A DNA stretch of 8,577 bases from Thermoplasmata archaeon (GTDB lineage Archaea > Thermoplasmatota > Thermoplasmata > Thermoplasmatales > Thermoplasmataceae), in contig JAKAAI010000075.1 in the NCBI GenBank assembly GCA_021797055.1, positions 1 through 8,577 of the forward strand, given 5' to 3'. The notes beneath the pieces are model-generated. The model did not search any database, had not been told where the DNA came from, and saw nothing but the letters and a program-made list of their open reading frames with translations. Below, one piece after another: positions 6,245 to 8,577 of this stretch. Within the stretch, counting starts at the first letter, position 1, and each line of letters starts with the position of its first letter. The position numbers and the translations under genes are program-made.

Positions 6245-6256
6245 TTTTTTTCTTTT
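6245..6256 (+). terminator. T-rich terminator after the peroxiredoxin gene
   Basis: A seven-T run, then C and TTTT, lies 33 nt after the stop codon. T-runs of this kind terminate archaeal RNA polymerase without needing a hairpin, and none is visible here. Confidence 0.5.
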
Positions 6257-6340
6257 CTACCTGAATTATAGATAAGAAACTGGTTAATTGAATTCTATAA
6301 CAACCCGGAATAGCAAAACACCATTATATTGCTGTTAAAA

Positions 6341-6346
6341 GGAGTG
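6341..6346 (+). promoter_or_regulatory. Ribosome-binding site supporting a TTG start
   Basis: GGAGTG lies 7 nt before the TTG at 6354. The GTG inside it leads to a stop after five codons, so the TTG is the usable start. AT-rich boxes at about 6295-6302 and 6324-6329 are promoter candidates. The first gives a leader that would retain this site. Confidence 0.5.
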
Positions 6347-6353
6347 CCTGAAG

Positions 6354-6554
6354 TTGCCTGAATTGAGGGAAAGGTTGACACGGGAAATCGAATTGGTGCG
6401 CCAGCTTAATGAGATCCTCCAGAGAGACATTATACTGCAGAAATCAAAGGTTTCTGAAATGCAGGAAAAGCTCACGGATATGCTTGAGGATTTGAAAAAG
6501 CTAAGGCAGATAGATGAAATGACGGTTAAATATGACAGAAGACAGGATCGATGA
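6354..6554 (+). CDS. Small coiled-coil protein, unknown function
   Basis: The product has 66 residues, is almost entirely charged helix, and has leucine/isoleucine heptads (ELRERLTREIELVRQL, LQKSKVSEMQEKLTDMLE, LKKLRQIDEM). It has no Pro, Cys or Gly and no membrane segment, so a dimeric coiled coil is likely. The start is a TTG seven nt after GGAGTG. Its last 23 nt overlap the next gene in another frame, so the two are probably made together and may bind each other. Prefoldin-like or scaffold roles are possible, but no family is recognisable. Confidence 0.65.
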   Translation: MPELRERLTREIELVRQLNEILQRDIILQKSKVSEMQEKLTDMLEDLKKLRQIDEMTVKYDRRQDR

Positions 6555-6873
6555 CCTGAGATTTATCAGTGCATTCCTTTCAATGGATGATGCTGGCATG
6601 GAAGAGTTCAACAGGGAATACCAGAAAATCAGGGATCTCATTGCCGCATTAAGATACGAGAGCGAGAAGTATGATGACCTGAAGCATGAGTTCAGTTCCC
6701 TTGCCGCTGATGAGGCATCACTGAACTACGATATTTACAAAACACTTCAGATTCTGAAAAACAGCTGCCTGCGCTTAAACGGGGCAAAAGCCGGTCTCAG
6801 GTTAAAAAAGACCCCTCTTCCACCCGATATTGAGGGGATAATCGAGAAAATTTCAAGAAAATATCTGGTATGA
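6532..6873 (+). CDS. Small helical protein, unknown function, overlapping the coiled-coil gene
   Basis: The product has 113 residues and is mostly helical: DDLRFISAFLSMDDAGMEEF, then EYQKIRDLIAALRYESEKYD, LKHEFSSLAADEASLNYDIY, LQILKNSCLRL, and a basic, proline-containing tail (LKKTPLPPDIEGIIEKISRK). There is one Cys, no membrane segment and no known motif. The ATG at 6532 has no ribosome-binding site and lies inside the upstream gene, so it is probably translated by coupling. A later ATG at 6551 is in another frame and stops at once. The two-gene unit has the size of some toxin-antitoxin pairs, but neither protein shows such a motif and I do not call it one. Confidence 0.7.
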   Translation: MTEDRIDDLRFISAFLSMDDAGMEEFNREYQKIRDLIAALRYESEKYDDLKHEFSSLAADEASLNYDIYKTLQILKNSCLRLNGAKAGLRLKKTPLPPDIEGIIEKISRKYLV

Positions 6874-6996
6874 GATCAATATAATTCAGCAACCAACAGT
6901 TATCTTTGCTGGAGACAGGGTTTACTGCAAAAAAAATCAATTGCGATGAACCAATTTCAACACTTGAAACCGGCAGTATGGATCGATTGTTTTATA

Positions 6997-7001
6997 GGAG
7001 G
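6997..7001 (+). promoter_or_regulatory. Strong Shine-Dalgarno site upstream of the aquaporin, badly spaced for its start
   Basis: GGAGG sits 22 nt before the aquaporin GTG (7024), too far for normal use. It is 11 nt before an ATG at 7013 in another frame that encodes only MLNKWRTF and stops at 7037-7039. A TATA-like TTTTATA (6990-6996) abuts it. Confidence 0.5.
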
Positions 7002-7023
7002 ACAGTGATTAAATGCTCAACAA

Positions 7024-7749
7024 GTGGCGGACATTTTAAGGAAATTAGCAGCTGAGTTTGTTGGTACCTATATCTTTGTACTTTTTGGCCCGGGGAGCGT
7101 TGTCGCTTTCATAGCTGCATTTCACCAGACATTGAATCCATCTACACTCTTCTATCTCGCAGTTACTTTTGGTCTTAGAATTTCTATTGCAATAATGGCT
7201 GTGGCTAACATATCCGGGGGACATGTCAATCCTGCGGTCACATTTTCGCTATTTGTTGCTGGACGGTTCCCGGGAAAAAATGTTGTTCCATACATCATTT
7301 CGCAGCTTCTTGGTGCAGTGCTTGCATCGGCGACTGTATCAGTGCTGTTTGGTTACAGCACTGCCGATGCTGTGCAATTCGGTGCAACGATTCCCGGCAT
7401 AAGAGGGCCGTATGTTGCTTTTTTCGGTGAATTTGTAATGACATTCTTCTTCCTCTGGACTATAATGGGAGTAACTTCAAGGACTACTAACACAGCTGTA
7501 ATTGCAGTTGTCATTGGCATATATGTTTCTATAATGATATTCATGCTTGGAACAGTCAGTGGTGGATCAATCAACCCTGCAAGGTCATTTGGCCCTGCAG
7601 TGCTTTCTGGTATACTTTTCAAGGAACAGTATTACCAGTGGATATACTGGGTTGCACCCATCATTGGAGGCACGCTTGGTGCATTATCCTATAAATTCAT
7701 GTACCGGGAAAATACAAGAATCCATATTTCAGATTCATTGCCTGTTTGA
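7024..7749 (+). CDS. Aquaporin / major intrinsic protein channel
   Basis: It is a passive channel for water and possibly small neutral solutes in the cytoplasmic membrane. The 241-residue protein has six hydrophobic helices and two half-helices carrying the family's NPA motifs, GGHVNPAVT (Asn69) and GGSINPARSFGP (Asn184). AEFVGTY near residue 11 marks TM1, so little is missing at the N terminus. Aligned by eye to AqpZ, the selectivity-filter positions are Phe49, Ile172, Gly181 and Arg187. AqpZ has His at the second position; archaeal AqpM has Ile, so this channel resembles AqpM and may admit glycerol or gases as well as water (inference). The GTG at 7024 is the first start in this frame, which closes at a TGA at 7006-7008. 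The upstream GGAGG suits an out-of-frame ATG instead, so a frameshift or an upstream short ORF is possible. Confidence 0.93.
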   Translation: MADILRKLAAEFVGTYIFVLFGPGSVVAFIAAFHQTLNPSTLFYLAVTFGLRISIAIMAVANISGGHVNPAVTFSLFVAGRFPGKNVVPYIISQLLGAVLASATVSVLFGYSTADAVQFGATIPGIRGPYVAFFGEFVMTFFFLWTIMGVTSRTTNTAVIAVVIGIYVSIMIFMLGTVSGGSINPARSFGPAVLSGILFKEQYYQWIYWVAPIIGGTLGALSYKFMYRENTRIHISDSLPV

Positions 7750-7753
7750 ATCA

Positions 7754-7799
7754 TTTTTATTGAATGTTTGAAATCGCGCTCGTAAATTACTAATGCGCG
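7754..7799 (+). terminator. Possible terminator after the aquaporin gene
   Basis: A five-T run (7754-7758) lies just after the stop codon, and a GC stem CGCGC/GCGCG (7775-7779 with 7795-7799, 15-nt loop) follows. Each signal is weak on its own. Confidence 0.25.
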
Positions 7800-7864
7800 T
7801 TGTCTTCCCGCAGCTAATAGACTAAAGCGCTCAAGGCAAGATATGCAACACAATGAGGATATTT

Positions 7865-7912
7865 ATGTATACTGGAGGCCTTTTAGGTAAATTGAAGATA
7901 TCCAGTATGCAT
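7865..7912 (+). repeat. Twelve-bp inverted repeat upstream of the DUF1801 gene
   Basis: ATGTATACTGGA (7865-7876) is complementary to TCCAGTATGCAT (7901-7912) at 11 of 12 positions; the twelfth is a G-U wobble in RNA. The 24-nt spacer contains TTTTAGG. The element ends 28 nt before the ATG at 7941 and lies where the promoter should be. It could be an operator for a dimeric regulator or a hairpin in the 5' leader. Confidence 0.6.
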
Positions 7913-7940
7913 CTGGTGGTGTTCTAAAGTAGGTTTGATT

Positions 7941-8426
7941 ATGAAGAAAGGTGCGGGCATTCAGAAAAACCGAAAAAACGAGAAGGAAAAAGCAGGCTCC
8001 ATAAAAGGAAAGCCTGGTTGCGTAAATGACGAAATACCTGCGTCAAGCCAGATCGACAAAATAATAGCATCCTTCAACGAATGGCGTGGGCAGACCCTTG
8101 CGGAACTCCGCTCAATAATAAGAAATGCAGATCCTTCAATTATTGAGGAGGTCAAATGGAAAAAACCTTCAAATCCAGCAGGTGTGTCTGTGTGGTCTGC
8201 AGGAGGGATAATATGCATTGCGAACGTTTTAAAGAAATCTGTCAGGCTGACATTCCCAAAAGGTGCTGCAATCGATGATAGACAAAATACATTCAATTCC
8301 AGAATCGACAGCAGGACTGTTCGTGCGGTGGATTATTATGAAAACAGCAAAATAGATCCTGCTGCGCTGGTATCTATAGTGAAGCAGGCAGTCAACTTAA
8401 CACACCGAAGTAACGCAAGCAAATAA
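7941..8426 (+). CDS. DUF1801 domain protein
   Basis: From the ATG at 7941 the product has 161 residues. Residues 1-35 are a lysine-rich, low-complexity tail. Residues 38-155 form the DUF1801/YdhG-like fold: IDKIIASFNEWRGQTLAELR, then IIEEVKWKKPSNPAGVSVWS, ICIANVLKKSVRLTFPKGAA, and a C-terminal helical segment. These are small soluble alpha/beta proteins, common in bacteria and archaea, with no established biochemical activity. An AGGT lies 6 nt before this ATG; the in-frame TTG at 7935 is a less likely start. It is a single-gene unit between the aquaporin and a convergent minus-strand gene, preceded by the 7865-7912 inverted repeat. The basic N-terminal tail could contact nucleic acid, by composition only. 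Confidence 0.85.
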   Translation: MKKGAGIQKNRKNEKEKAGSIKGKPGCVNDEIPASSQIDKIIASFNEWRGQTLAELRSIIRNADPSIIEEVKWKKPSNPAGVSVWSAGGIICIANVLKKSVRLTFPKGAAIDDRQNTFNSRIDSRTVRAVDYYENSKIDPAALVSIVKQAVNLTHRSNASK

Positions 8427-8447
8427 CGCCCCTTTTAATAATTCAAC

Positions 8448-8467
8448 CAAATTAAAAAATAAATTTG
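8448..8467. terminator. AT-rich convergent terminator region
   Basis: CAAATT (8448-8453) and AATTTG (8462-8467) form an inverted repeat around an A-rich spacer. Read on the minus strand it gives a T-rich tract, placed to end the gene entering from the right edge. For the plus strand, CCCCTTTT just after the DUF1801 stop codon is the better stop signal. A GCGG/CCGC hairpin follows near 8473-8488. Confidence 0.35.
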
Positions 8468-8522
8468 ATCAGAGCGGGGATTCCGCCTGAAGTCCATTTG
8501 TTATCAATACAGGAATGCTCCT

Positions 8523-8559
8523 AGCTACTTGACAGAATTTACTATGGAAACAAGTAGCT
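8523..8559. repeat. Nine-bp inverted repeat near the right edge
   Basis: AGCTACTTG (8523-8531) and CAAGTAGCT (8551-8559) are perfect inverted copies with a 19-nt spacer. On the minus strand the element spans the last codons and stop of the partial gene entering from the right, so it may be a 3'-end hairpin of that gene's mRNA. Confidence 0.6.
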
Positions 8560-8577
8560 CATCAAGCCTTTTCCCAA
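8525..8577 (-). CDS. 3' end of a minus-strand gene, product unknown (partial)
   Basis: One minus-strand frame is open from the right edge to a TAG at 8527-8525 and encodes GKRLDELLVSIVNSVK, which looks like an amphipathic C-terminal helix. The other two minus-strand frames stop within this stretch, which is weak support only. It would converge on the DUF1801 gene, consistent with the T-rich signals between them. It is too short to identify. Confidence 0.4.
   Translation of the reverse strand, partial: GKRLDELLVSIVNSVK

Noticed and set aside
6354..6873. The two small overlapping genes as a toxin-antitoxin system
   Set aside because: Size and overlap fit, but neither protein shows a nuclease, DNA-binding or other toxin or antitoxin motif that I can see.
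6887..6911. CAGCAA/TTGCTG stem after the second small helical gene as a terminator
   Set aside because: The stem is only 6 bp and is followed by A-rich rather than T-rich sequence on the plus strand, so it lacks the signal an archaeal polymerase needs.
7353..7771. Alternative frames inside and at the end of the aquaporin gene
   Set aside because: They overlap the region encoding the second NPA motif and last membrane helix in other frames, and have no independent support.

Overview
The window most resembles a chromosomal segment of a thermoacidophilic euryarchaeon of the Thermoplasmata (Thermoplasmatales-like). The evidence is an archaeal SecE/Sec61-gamma gene directly followed by an archaeal Spt5 (NGN plus KOW), a two-domain PUA protein of the archaeal Tma20/MCT-1 type, TATA boxes 24-25 nt ahead of several start codons (leaderless mRNAs), frequent AGG/AGA arginine codons, and a C-terminally anchored surface protein built from 'VTFTESGLPSGTTWY' modules. 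The genus cannot be fixed from the sequence alone.

Layout. Positions 1-69 hold the first 23 codons of a minus-strand gene that runs off the left edge. It diverges from a plus-strand surface-protein gene (open frame 103-1980, first ATG at 235) made of 41-residue YVTN-type beta-propeller repeats, four Ig-like modules and a C-terminal membrane anchor. The 5' end of this gene is defective: its first repeat is frameshifted, no signal peptide is encoded, and only about 40 bp separate it from the divergent gene. A stem-loop with a T-run (2044-2083) closes it. About 600 bp without a convincing gene follow.

The central block 2723-5711 is one tightly packed operon: secE, spt5, a 472-residue protein I do not recognise, and a PUA-domain protein. 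Gaps are 9 bp or less and two junctions carry GGTGA ribosome-binding sites. It couples protein translocation, transcription elongation and probably ribosome/RNA binding. Its Spt5 has an extra N-terminal beta-rich domain of about 135 residues. A Bcp-type peroxiredoxin with its own leaderless promoter follows (5757-6212).

After that come two overlapping small genes for helical/coiled-coil proteins (6354-6873), an aquaporin/MIP channel (7024-7749), and a DUF1801 protein (7941-8426) preceded by a long inverted repeat. The right edge has a convergent AT-rich terminator region and what looks like the last 17 codons of a minus-strand gene. I found no tRNA, rRNA, CRISPR array, intact transposase or replication origin.

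The parts most worth a second look are the N-terminal fusion on Spt5, the unrecognised 472-residue partner in its operon, and the truncated, recently rearranged surface-protein array. I do not see a complete defence or other named novel system.
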